Source: Noviherbaspirillum aerium (GTDB lineage Bacteria; Pseudomonadota; Gammaproteobacteria; Burkholderiales; Burkholderiaceae_D). From it: a stretch of DNA of 64,000 nt. The notes under the pieces are model-generated. The model did no database searches and was not told where the DNA came from. It saw nothing but the letters and a program-made list of their open reading frames with translations. Shown in pieces: positions 27,592-35,341 of this stretch (the first letter of the stretch is position 1; each line of letters opens with the position of its first letter). Where the stretch lies: the NCBI RefSeq assembly GCF_008929045.1, contig NZ_VFAH01000018.1, positions 1-64,000 of the forward strand, written 5' to 3'. Position numbers and translations under genes: made by a program.

Positions 27592-28380
27592 ATGCCGGTG
27601 GCGTGCCTTGCATTGTCCGATCACTTCGCCGCTCGCCACGTCCAATGCGGCAAACAGAGTTGTCGTGCCGTGCAGGAAGTAGTCATGTGCAATACCGTCA
27701 ACCTCTCCTATACCCATTGGCATTGCAGGCTGACTGTGTTCGATAGCCTAGATTTGGCTCCTCTCATCCACGCACAGTACTAATGCCTTGTCAGGATGGG
27801 TCAGATACAGGTCAACAATGGCGCGTAGCTTCTCGCCGAAGATAGGATCGGTGGAGAGCTTGAATGATTTGCTGCGATGAGGTTGCACGCCGAACAGATC
27901 CAGGTAGCGCTGTACCGTACTCTTGGAAATACCTGTTTCTTCGCCAGCCAAGCGGGTGCTCCAATGGGTCGCTCGCTTTGGTTTGTCCTTGAGCACCTTG
28001 TTGAGCAGGGTGGCAATCTGGTCATCGTCATGGCTGCGAGGCCGACCAGGACGCGCCACATCATACAGCCCTGCAATACCTTGGCTGAGATAGCGCTTTC
28101 TCCAATGACTAACGCTTGGAAGGGTCAGGTCAAAGTGCTGAGCTATGGCGGTATTGGAATGGCCTTGAGCGGACATCAGAATCATCTGAGCTCGCCGTAC
28201 CACGCTATGTGGCAGGGAACCTGAGTGCGCTAATACTTGCAGGTCGGCATGTTCCTGCTCCGACAGCGTGATCTCCGCTTTCTTCGGACGTCCGGGTTCC
28301 ATGGCATACTCCTGTTTCAGCAGCATAACCAATCGACAACACAGTTTATATAAAGTTATTTGCGGGACGCCACACTAGAA
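27592..28380 (-). pseudogene. IS630-family transposase, N-terminal two thirds
   Basis: From ATG 28332 leftwards: helix-turn-helix block (NTAIAQHFDLTLPSVSHWRK), linker ARPGRPRSHD, second HTH (ISKSTVQRYLDLFGVQPHRS) and the first catalytic Asp in LVLCVDERSQ. The frame hits TAG two codons later, where relatives have Gln, then continues (HSQPAMPMG, HDYFLHGTTTLFAALDVA) to about 27592, where homology ends. The 5' terminal repeat is at about 28356-28380, AAGTTATTTGCGGGACGC read outward. The missing C-terminal third of a sister copy is at 29830-30252 in the opposite orientation. Confidence 0.82.
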
Positions 28381-28459
28381 GAAGGCAAAGAATTACCTCG
28401 CCTTCTTGCACCTGGTTTGCGGCATCATCACTTGGCGAACTATAGGCCTACTGGGATAG
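28379..28459 (+). pseudogene. IS5-family transposase C-terminal fragment
   Basis: Twenty-six codons ending in TAG spell the typical C-terminus of IS5/IS427-type transposases (KKAKNYLAFLHLVCGIITWR). The same tail recurs on the opposite strand at 29295. Nothing else of this copy remains; it directly abuts the IS630 terminal repeat. Confidence 0.7.
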
Positions 28460-28625
28460 ACGGCATGAAAGCAGCCTTCTCAGCTATGCGGTGAGCAATG
28501 GGATATGAAATTAACTACATCGCTATCTTGTAGATTAATGCTTAATAATCGACACAGGTTCCATTACTTGCGATCAAATCGCATACAAAGCTTAACAAGT
28601 AGACTATGATTAGAAAAGTCCGCAA

Positions 28626-29078
28626 TCAGCTTGCAGTTGCGCGCAACTGAAGCGCAGATATGTACCATGCCCTGCTTCTGTCCGCGGTATCCAGGATCGC
28701 ATCGAGGACACTGATATCGTCCGTGAAGTCGCTGATCGGCATATGACGCAGCAGGATGTAGCGACCTTCATCAGCATGCCACAATAACTCCATATCATCA
28801 GTCGGTGTAACGACATCCGAAAGCGAGGTATGCGCGCGCGAAGAATAATTCACTCGCCCACTGCGAGGTAGCAGCGCAATAATTGACAGGCAATGCATGC
28901 CCTTGTTGGTTAACAATGTGGTCTTGGTTGCGATATCGCCGAACTGCAGTTCAAGCACCGGTGCAGCATGATCATTATCATCTTGCGCAGTGATTTCAGC
29001 CAGTTCGCGCAGCAGCCGGTCCATTGCAGCAATGGAGCCGTCGAGCGCTTTGGTTGTACCTGGAACAATGTGCGGCAA
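28626..29078 (-). CDS. hypothetical protein, possible secretion-chaperone-like fold
   Basis: A 150-residue acidic protein read from TTG 29078, preceded by AAAAAGGAC. It opens with an amphipathic helix (MDRLLRELAEITA), then alternating beta strands (LELQFGDIATKTTLLTN; CLSIIALLPR) and ends in a C-terminal helix (ISVLDAILDTADRSRAWY). This order resembles small type III secretion chaperones (CesT/SycE type), but no secretion genes adjoin, so I treat it as hypothetical. The gene is flanked by inverted IS5 tails (28379-28459 and 29295-29640), suggesting it arrived with, or was trapped by, those elements. Confidence 0.5.
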   Translation of the reverse strand: MPHIVPGTTKALDGSIAAMDRLLRELAEITAQDDNDHAAPVLELQFGDIATKTTLLTNKGMHCLSIIALLPRSGRVNYSSRAHTSLSDVVTPTDDMELLWHADEGRYILLRHMPISDFTDDISVLDAILDTADRSRAWYISALQLRATAS

Positions 29079-29294
29079 GATGATGTCCTTTTTACCTATA
29101 AATGATACGGCAGATAACCTTGAAGTAAAGATCTGTCCATCGTTGGGTGCCTATTCTACCGAAGCAATAAAAAATCGCGAATAAGTTGCTTCACTTGTGG
29201 GGAATGCGTAACACCCTTGTGTTGCTGCTAAGTGCGAGCTAAAGAAGCGATGACTGATTTCGTGCTGCCGACTTTTGCACAAGCGATTAAGTGT

Positions 29295-29640
29295 TTATTC
29301 CAGTAAGCCTATAATTCGCCAAGTGATGATGCGACAAGTCAGGTGCAAGAAGACGAGATAGTTCTTTGCCTTCTTTGCCCATCGAATCAGCAAGCCACGA
29401 AATTGATTCAGCCAGCTATGCGATCGTTCGACTACCCAGCGGCGCGCACGTTGCCCTGCTTTGTGTTCCTGCTACTCTTCACCACGTGAGCCAATGTGAG
29501 ATTGAAAGCCCAAGCCTGCTGCCAGCTGCCGGATCCGCGGATAGTCGTACCCTTTGTCCCTGCACAAAAGTTGCGGTCACACTACCAACAAGGAGGGCGC
29601 TTTGCTGCTAGTGATTCGAGAGTCGGCTGCGCCAGCTTCA
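29295..29640 (-). pseudogene. IS5-family transposase C-terminal remnant
   Basis: In shifting frames on the minus strand the sequence reads like the C-terminal third of an IS5/IS427 transposase: RWVVERSHSWLNQFRGLL, IRWAKKAKNYLVFLHLTC, ending IIGLLE-stop at 29295. Upstream pieces contain internal stops. Same end as at 28379-28459 but inverted. Confidence 0.75.
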
Positions 29641-29651
29641 TGTCATGGCGG

Positions 29652-29829
29652 TTAAAGCGTTTTCGGCTTAGCTGTACTGACGATGCCGGAACATTTGCCC
29701 GCAGTACCGCGGTGCGCTTCCTTGTCATGGCCCAGGGGCGCCGAGCTCGCCATGTCGCGTCACCACGCCTTGTCCTGCGATCAAATCTTCTCCGTCTCGT
29801 CTAGTACAGTCAAGCCGAAAACGCTCTAG
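29652..29829 (-). repeat. M3-family MITE-like element, copy 2 (best preserved)
   Basis: A 178-bp element with terminal inverted repeats of about 28 bp: one end TTAAAGCGTTTTCGGCTTAG, the other (read inwards on the minus strand) CTAGAGCGTTTTCGGCTTGA. The interior has no open frame. Homologous copies at 15791-15942 and 38381-38606. It separates the IS5 relic from the IS630 relic. Confidence 0.8.
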
Positions 29830-30252
29830 CGGCGAAGTGATCGGGCACGCAAGGCACGTCACCGGCATCAGGAATTTCTATCAGTCTTGCGCCATGTTGA
29901 TGACAACGTTCCAGCGGCACTGGATGTGACTTGGTCATCGATAAATATGCCACGCAAAAACACCCGAAGGTCCGAACTTGGCTAGCCCAACACCTTCGGT
30001 ATCATGTCCACTACACACCTACCTACAGTTCCTGACTTAATCAAGTCTAGCGTTGATTTAGCTTGCGCAGGCAAAGAGCATTGAAACGCAATTCATTTAA
30101 GACTATCACTGAGTTGACACGCAAGATCGACTGCTTTGTTGAGCAGTATAACGCCTACTCCCGACCATTCGTCTGGACCGCAACCGCCAACTCCATACTG
30201 CAAAAGATTGAGCGACTTCATTAAGTTATTTGCGCAACGCTACAGTAGGATG
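29830..30252 (+). pseudogene. IS630-family transposase, C-terminal third
   Basis: Frameshifted sequence giving SGEVIG..., the second catalytic Asp region (LVIDKYATQKHPKV-like) and then a clean C-terminus TITELTRKIDCFVEQYNAYS ending at TAA about 30224. The right terminal repeat AAGTTATTTGCGCAACGC is at 30222-30246. Counterpart of the N-terminal copy at 27592-28380, with which it shares about 40 bases at the break. Confidence 0.75.
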
Positions 30253-30352
30253 TGTTTGATAAGCTGCTGCGCGATACGGATCGATACCTGCGGTGCTCTG
30301 CATACTGCCCATATGTGTGCGCTCCCGCTCCTGAATATAACGCGATTTCCAT
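30246..30352 (+). repeat. M2-family MITE-like element, left part
   Basis: Begins TAGGATGTGTTTGATAAGCT directly after the IS630 terminal repeat and continues with GTGTGCGCTCCCGCTCCTGAA, also found at 44952-45090 and, inverted, at 61334-61467. The right end is lost where the PilT-like fragment begins. Confidence 0.7.
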
Positions 30353-30790
30353 ACACCCGATACGGTGCTGCATGCTGGCGAGTCCGGACATCTGGCGCTG
30401 ACCAGCATGCATACCAACAGCGCGCAGAGCGCCATAACCAAGTTGCTCGACTTCTTTTCTTCGGAACAGCGGAATCAGCGCGGGTCTCTGTCCAAGGCGC
30501 TGGTTGGGGGTATTTACCAGAATCTCCTGCCTACCGAGAGCGGAACGGAGTATGCGCTGGCCAGCGAAATGATCTTCAACAACAACCAGCAGGTTGCGCC
30601 GTATATCGTCGATATCCAAAAGATGCACCTGATGGCGGACTTCATCAAGCGTAAGGCCGACAACATGTCCCGCAGCCTCAATGAAAGCCTGATGCAGATG
30701 GTGGCAAAGAAGACCATCAGTGCCAAGGATGCGATGCGGGCGACCTACAATCGGCTTGAACTGCACGACATGCTCAACGGCAAGCGCTGA
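30353..30790 (+). pseudogene. 3' fragment of a PilT/GspE-type secretion ATPase
   Basis: About 145 codons matching the C-terminal part of type IV pilus/type II secretion ATPases: AGESGHLALTSMHTNSAQSA (the His-box region of PilT-like proteins), ITKLLDFF and a helical C-terminus VDIQKMHLMADFIKRKADN. Walker A and B, which would lie upstream, are absent; the frame begins inside the M2 element. Likely the tail of a disrupted gene. A GTG at 30365 could start translation, but the product would lack ATPase motifs. Confidence 0.7.
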
Positions 30791-30848
30791 CCCTTCTGTC
30801 CCGGACACCAATGCGAGGCATTATGGCCTTTTGCAGCGGTCTCCGGGA

Positions 30849-31235
30849 TCAGGCGAGGTCGGCCCCCCGTTGCAGCAACAAGGCACGCAGTATCGATCGA
30901 TGGCAACGGCTCTCATTCTCGCAGTAGCAGCCCACCGCCATCTCCGCGTGATGCGATAGCGCCGCGAGCAGGTCGAGCGATCGGCTTGCCTCCGGCTTTT
31001 TCATTTCTGCGATGTATTTTCGTTGGAAGCGGGACCAGGAAGGATCATCTTCGGCCGCTTGCGCCTCTTTCAGCAATGCTTCGCTGGGAGCAAGATTCGG
31101 ATACCAGACATCGTAGATATCCTTCCGTGCATAGTCTTCCTTCCTGACACCCCGCGGCGGGCGCCGCACCGTCCCGATGCGCAGCCCCTTATCCTTGCTG
31201 CGCGGACTGCCCAGTCTTACGATCCGTATGGCCAT
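30849..31235 (-). CDS. DUF488 domain-containing protein
   Basis: A 128-residue DUF488 protein. It starts IRIVRLGSPRSKDKGLRIGT, has the RPPRGVRKEDYARKDIYDVW motif and ends with the family's Cys-containing block (VGCYCENESRCHRSILRALL). DUF488 proteins are small, cytoplasmic and of unproven activity; the conserved Cys and His near the C-terminus suggest metal binding or catalysis. Single gene convergent with the PilT fragment. Confidence 0.88.
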   Translation of the reverse strand: MAIRIVRLGSPRSKDKGLRIGTVRRPPRGVRKEDYARKDIYDVWYPNLAPSEALLKEAQAAEDDPSWSRFQRKYIAEMKKPEASRSLDLLAALSHHAEMAVGCYCENESRCHRSILRALLLQRGADLA

Positions 31236-31328
31236 GTCTTTTCCTTGAGCGAAGAAGGCATTGTAAATCCGGCACGCTTCTTCCCGCCCGCGGGCCAGGC
31301 GGACCGCCTCGGTCAGTGCTTATCATGA

Positions 31329-31835
31329 TCAGCTTCGGGCGTTGAAAGCCTCGTGATAAGACACGATACCGGATGGCAAATCGTTCGCGAAGATGATGGC
31401 TTGGAAGTAGCGGGAAGGAGCGCCGGGAAAGGTCAGCCCGGGCAAAGCTTCAAATCCGAAGCGGCGGTAATAATCGGGCTCGCCCAGCACAACGCATCCG
31501 CAGGCATGCAGTCCGCGCAATTTCAGCAGCGCCTGTTCGACGAGGCGTGATCCTATTTTCCTTCCCTGGTAGGCCGGCGCCACTGCCAGGGGACCGAGGC
31601 CATACCATGCCCTGCTGCCGTCCGAGATGATAATCGGCGACACGCAGACATGGCCGACAATGCTGTCCCTGTCCGTCGCGATCAGCGATACGGACAATTG
31701 TTCGGCACGTCGCAATGCGTTGACAATGAATTGTTCGGTGTGGCTGGCATGCGGGGCATCATGAAACGCTGCAGCAATCAGGCTTTCTATCGCCGGCGGG
31801 TCTGACAGTCGCTCGCTTCGTATCTTGATGCTCAC
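31329..31835 (-). CDS. GNAT family N-acetyltransferase (YhbS-like)
   Basis: A 168-residue GNAT enzyme. The family marks are IKIRSERLSDPPAIESLI at the start, GLGPLAVAPAYQGRKIGSRL as the acetyl-CoA pyrophosphate loop (Q-G-R-x-I-G) and CVVLGEPDYYRRFGFEA near the end, which is characteristic of the YhbS/putative acetyltransferase subgroup. The substrate is unknown. The upstream small gene ends inside its start codon (ATGA), so both are probably co-translated. Confidence 0.9.
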   Translation of the reverse strand: MSIKIRSERLSDPPAIESLIAAAFHDAPHASHTEQFIVNALRRAEQLSVSLIATDRDSIVGHVCVSPIIISDGSRAWYGLGPLAVAPAYQGRKIGSRLVEQALLKLRGLHACGCVVLGEPDYYRRFGFEALPGLTFPGAPSRYFQAIIFANDLPSGIVSYHEAFNARS

Positions 31836-32053
31836 GGTGATACCCCTGGAAAGAGAGTATGCGGATGTAACGCCTGGATGAATTGCAGCACTTCAATGAC
31901 GCCATTGAACCCGTTCGCCCGTTTCAATGCAAACCGCAGCGGCGCCGATTGACCTGCATGATCTAGAATCAGATCAAGCGCGGCTTGACGCTGCCCCTGC
32001 ATCTCCTCCGACGGCGCATCATGGCGCATGATGGCGGCGGCCGGACCGGTCAT
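31832..32053 (-). CDS. small hypothetical protein coupled to the GNAT gene
   Basis: A 73-residue frame, possibly starting at the internal ATG 32029. It is rich in Ala, His and Gln with no motif. It overlaps the GNAT start by four bases, the main support for its being real. No strong ribosome binding site is seen. Confidence 0.4.
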   Translation of the reverse strand: MTGPAAAIMRHDAPSEEMQGQRQAALDLILDHAGQSAPLRFALKRANGFNGVIEVLQFIQALHPHTLFPGVSP

Positions 32054-32219
32054 GCTAACCGGTTTGCATGACCTTCATTGAACTGGATTGGATGAGCAAA
32101 CTGCTTCCGCAATGATGCGCTGTTGCACCTGGCATTACCATACCATGAACGAGGTAGTGCTCGTGCATGATTACCCGCAGGCATCGTGAAGGCTGCGGCG
32201 CAAAAGTTAAAGGCGGCAG

Positions 32220-33035
32220 TCACTTATCCTCTACATAGGTATAACCCAGGTCCGGAGGCATCGGACCCTTGATGCGGCCGCCCTGGTTCTTTTGTTCCCA
32301 GGCATGGGCAAGTATGCCCACCGAACGCGAGAGGATGAACAGGCCGCGCGCGAGCTCGGGCGCAAAGCCGAGTTCGCCGTAGACGACGGCAGTGGCGCCG
32401 TCGATGTTCATCGGAATCTGTTTGCCGGTACGGTCGGCCAGCGCCTTTTCCACCAGCCGTCCGATCCGGGCGAAACGGCCCTCCACTTCGCCGTTGGCCT
32501 GCGCGGTATCGATCAGGTTGAGCAGCCTGACGGCACGCGGATCGACCGGATGAAAGCGATGGCCATACCCTGGAACAACCTTTCCATGTTCAGCAATGAA
32601 CTCATCGAGCCCAAGCTGTACCGCCGCCTCGGGTGTGCCGTCCTGCGCATGGAAATCGATCGCCTGGAACAGGGACAGGCACTGCTGTCCTGCGCCGCCG
32701 TGGATATCGTCGAGCACATTGATCGCCGAGGCCATGGCGCCGTTCAGCGGCGCCCCGCAGGTCACTGCCATCCGTGAAATGGCGATCGACGGCGCCTGCG
32801 GGCCATGGTCGACCGCGGCTACCAGCGCAGCTTCCAGCAGGCGCGTCTGCGCAGGCGTCGGCGCATCGTCGCGCAGCATCAGCCACACCATGTGGGCGTA
32901 GCCGACATTGCCGATCAGGTTCTCGATCGGCTCCCCCTTGATGCGAATGATTCCCGGACGGATATCGATGAGCCTGGTGGTCCACCATGCCTTGGCCTTG
33001 TTCAGCAATGCCTCTGCCTGTTCATTCATCGTCAT
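32220..33035 (-). CDS. citryl-CoA lyase-like protein (short citrate-synthase superfamily)
   Basis: A 271-residue member of the citrate synthase superfamily, much shorter than citrate synthase (about 430). It contains the C-terminal catalytic core: DHGPQAPSIAISRM, HGGAGQQCLSLF, KVVPGYGHRFHPVDPRA (with the catalytic His) and GILAHAWEQ. Proteins of this size act as citryl-CoA lyase or related acyl-CoA lyases, splitting a citryl-CoA-like thioester to acetyl-CoA and an oxo acid. It overlaps the CoA-transferase by four bases (ATGA). The pair suggests a two-step activation and cleavage of a di- or tricarboxylic acid (citrate, citramalate or a relative). Confidence 0.85.
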   Translation of the reverse strand: MTMNEQAEALLNKAKAWWTTRLIDIRPGIIRIKGEPIENLIGNVGYAHMVWLMLRDDAPTPAQTRLLEAALVAAVDHGPQAPSIAISRMAVTCGAPLNGAMASAINVLDDIHGGAGQQCLSLFQAIDFHAQDGTPEAAVQLGLDEFIAEHGKVVPGYGHRFHPVDPRAVRLLNLIDTAQANGEVEGRFARIGRLVEKALADRTGKQIPMNIDGATAVVYGELGFAPELARGLFILSRSVGILAHAWEQKNQGGRIKGPMPPDLGYTYVEDK

Positions 33036-34234
33036 ATGGCACCCTTTTCACGCAGTTGTGCAATCTGTCCGTCGTCGTAACCGAGCTCTTTCAGGATCAT
33101 TTCGGCATGCTCGCCCAAGAGCGGAGGAGGGCGGTCGACCGACGTCGGCTCGCCGTCGACCGTGAAACCGCTACGCGTCACCTTGATTTCGGGCCGCTCG
33201 TCATCAGGGAAGGGCAACGGCATCAGCAGTTCCCGATGCACAACCTGTTCCTGTTCAAGCGCCTGTGCCACTGTCAGGACCTGGCCGGCCGGCACGCCGT
33301 CGGCATTCAGCCGCCCTTCCCAGAACACGGCACTGTTTGTTGCCAGCGCATCTTCAAGCGCGGCCGTGAGTGCGGCGCGATGCTGCTTGCGCGCCTCGCG
33401 CTCGGCGAAACGCGGATCGGAAACCAGTTCCGGGCGGGCGATGCAGCGGCACAGCGCTTCAAATTGTTCCTGCTTGTTGGCGGCGATGTTGAGCAGGCCG
33501 TCGCCGGTGCGGAACGTGCCTGAAGGGCTGGCGGTGAAATTGTCGTTCCCCATCGGCACGGGCGCGCGTTCCGCGATCAGCTGGTTCGACACAATCCATC
33601 CCATGGTGACGATTGCGGAGTCAAGCATGGCGACGTCGATGAAGGCACCCTGGCCGCTTCGTTCCCGCCGCACCAGCGCTGACGCCACCGCGAATGCCGC
33701 CGTCATGCCGCCGATCGTGTCGCATACCGGGTAGCCTACCCGCAACGGCGCCGACTCGGCATCACCGGTGATGCTCATGACGCCCGAGCGGCCCTGGATG
33801 ATCTGATCATAGGCTGGCGCCGCCGCCAGCGGGCCGGTCTGCCCGAAACCGGAAATGGCGCAGTAGATGATCTTTGAATTGACCGACTTCAATGCCTCAT
33901 AGCCAAGTCCGAGCCGGTCCATCACGCCGGGACGGTAGTTTTCCAGCACCACGTCCGCTCCCGCAACCAGGCGGCGGAACACTTCCTTGCCTTCTTCCGA
34001 TTTGAGGTTGAGCGTCAGCGAGCGCTTGCCGCCGTTCTGAGCCAGGAAGGAGGCTCCCATTTTCCGCCGGTTGAGCGCCGCATCGGCGCCGAGTTGACGG
34101 GCCAGGTCGCCGGATCCGGGTGTTTCCACCTTGACGACGTCGGCGCCGAGAAGCGCCATTTGATATCCAGTGAAAGGCCCGGCCAATACATTGGTCAGGT
34201 CCAGCACCCTGATTCCTTCAAGTAATGCTGACAT
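33032..34234 (-). CDS. CaiB/BaiF family (class III) CoA-transferase
   Basis: A 400-residue class III CoA-transferase. It starts LLEGIRVLDLTNVLAGPFTG, has GADVVKVETPGSGDLARQ and VLENYRPGVMDRLGLGY with the Asp region used for the acyl-enzyme, and GFGQTGPLAAAPAYDQIIQG. All are strong family marks. It moves CoA from a donor such as succinyl-CoA or acetyl-CoA to a carboxylic acid. The ribosome binding site AAGGGA is well placed. Middle gene of the operon IclR, CoA-transferase, lyase; the acceptor would be the acid whose CoA ester the lyase then cleaves. Confidence 0.92.
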   Translation of the reverse strand: MSALLEGIRVLDLTNVLAGPFTGYQMALLGADVVKVETPGSGDLARQLGADAALNRRKMGASFLAQNGGKRSLTLNLKSEEGKEVFRRLVAGADVVLENYRPGVMDRLGLGYEALKSVNSKIIYCAISGFGQTGPLAAAPAYDQIIQGRSGVMSITGDAESAPLRVGYPVCDTIGGMTAAFAVASALVRRERSGQGAFIDVAMLDSAIVTMGWIVSNQLIAERAPVPMGNDNFTASPSGTFRTGDGLLNIAANKQEQFEALCRCIARPELVSDPRFAEREARKQHRAALTAALEDALATNSAVFWEGRLNADGVPAGQVLTVAQALEQEQVVHRELLMPLPFPDDERPEIKVTRSGFTVDGEPTSVDRPPPLLGEHAEMILKELGYDDGQIAQLREKGAI

Positions 34235-34271
34235 GGAGATCCCTTGAAATGTCGGTGTCTATGAGGTCCTG

Positions 34272-35051
34272 TCAGGACGCATGGGCGAAGATGCCCGCAT
34301 CGCCCATGAAGCCGATGGTGAGTTTGCGGGCGGCCGCGATCAATGGCGCCACCATGGCCCGGGTTTGCGCCTCGCTGAAACGCGTCAGCGGGCCGGACAA
34401 GGTGAGCGCGCCTTGCAGCCGGTTGCCGGCACCGAATACCGGACAAGCAATGGCCGCCGTTTCCGGATCGCGTTCGCCACGGGAAATCCGGACCAGCATG
34501 TCGGCGCGCGGGCCTCCGCCGGCGTTCGCAGGGACCTGATGCTCGAAATCTACCAGCACATGGCCGGCGGCTCCCTTGTCCAGCGGCAGAAGCTGGCCTA
34601 CCTGCACGTTGTCACGTATCGAGCGCGGTGAATCGACACGGTAGGAGCACAGGCGCAGCGGACCCGAGCGCACGTAAAAAGACGCACTCTCACCGGCAGC
34701 CTGCACCAGTTCCCGCAGCGCCGGCATGACGACTTCGGCAGGATGCAGCGCCTTTGCTGCCAGCGCCGCCAATTGCATTGGCCTGGGGCCGAGCACATAA
34801 GCGCCGCTGTCGAGCTTGTTGACGTAGCCGAAAGCGTCAAGCGACTGCATCAGCCGCAGGATCGTACTTTTGTAGAGTCCGGTCTTCATGCTGATCTGGG
34901 CCAGCGTCAATACCGCTGCATCCTCGGTAAAGCTGTCGAGAATGGCAAGCGCCCGATTGACTGCGGCGACACCCACATCATCCATGCGCGACATGTCGAG
35001 CGCATCGGCGGGGGCATTTGCTGGATGGGGTGAGGTTTTGGTGGCTGCCAT
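34272..35051 (-). CDS. IclR family transcriptional regulator
   Basis: A 259-residue IclR regulator. The N-terminal winged helix is around VNRALAILDSFTEDAAVLTL and KTGLYKSTILRLMQSLDAFG. The effector domain follows, with YRVDSPRSIRDNVQVGQLLP, GAAGHVLVDFE and ACPVFGAGNRLQGALTLSGP. I chose ATG 35051 over 35108 because the longer N-terminus has no counterpart in the family. It is followed after 37 bases by the CoA-transferase and lyase, so it probably regulates its own operon. The effector is likely the operon's substrate. Confidence 0.9.
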   Translation of the reverse strand: MAATKTSPHPANAPADALDMSRMDDVGVAAVNRALAILDSFTEDAAVLTLAQISMKTGLYKSTILRLMQSLDAFGYVNKLDSGAYVLGPRPMQLAALAAKALHPAEVVMPALRELVQAAGESASFYVRSGPLRLCSYRVDSPRSIRDNVQVGQLLPLDKGAAGHVLVDFEHQVPANAGGGPRADMLVRISRGERDPETAAIACPVFGAGNRLQGALTLSGPLTRFSEAQTRAMVAPLIAAARKLTIGFMGDAGIFAHAS

Positions 35052-35341
35052 AAAGCTTCTTGTAAAGCATCCTGAATTCTTGAAAACATGTTCTGCGAGA
35101 CAGAACATAGCGCAAAATTATGGAACGCGCTGGCAAGATGGTCAAACTGTAAGACGGGATAGACAGCCAAAGGCGTACCACGAAGTGGTATCGAGGCTAA
35201 TGTGGTCAGGGACCGCAGCCAAGCCACGCCTTTCTGAATAATTCAAGCTAAGATGTCGCCTAACAATGCCGCATAGGCGGCGAGCCGGCAGCCGCAGCAC
35301 ATGGCGCGCCATGTTGCCGTAACAAACTCAATGAAACCTTT

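Noticed and set aside
30365-30790. PilT-like frame as an intact gene
   Set aside because: Walker motifs are absent and homology begins mid-domain at the M2 junction, so it is called a fragment.
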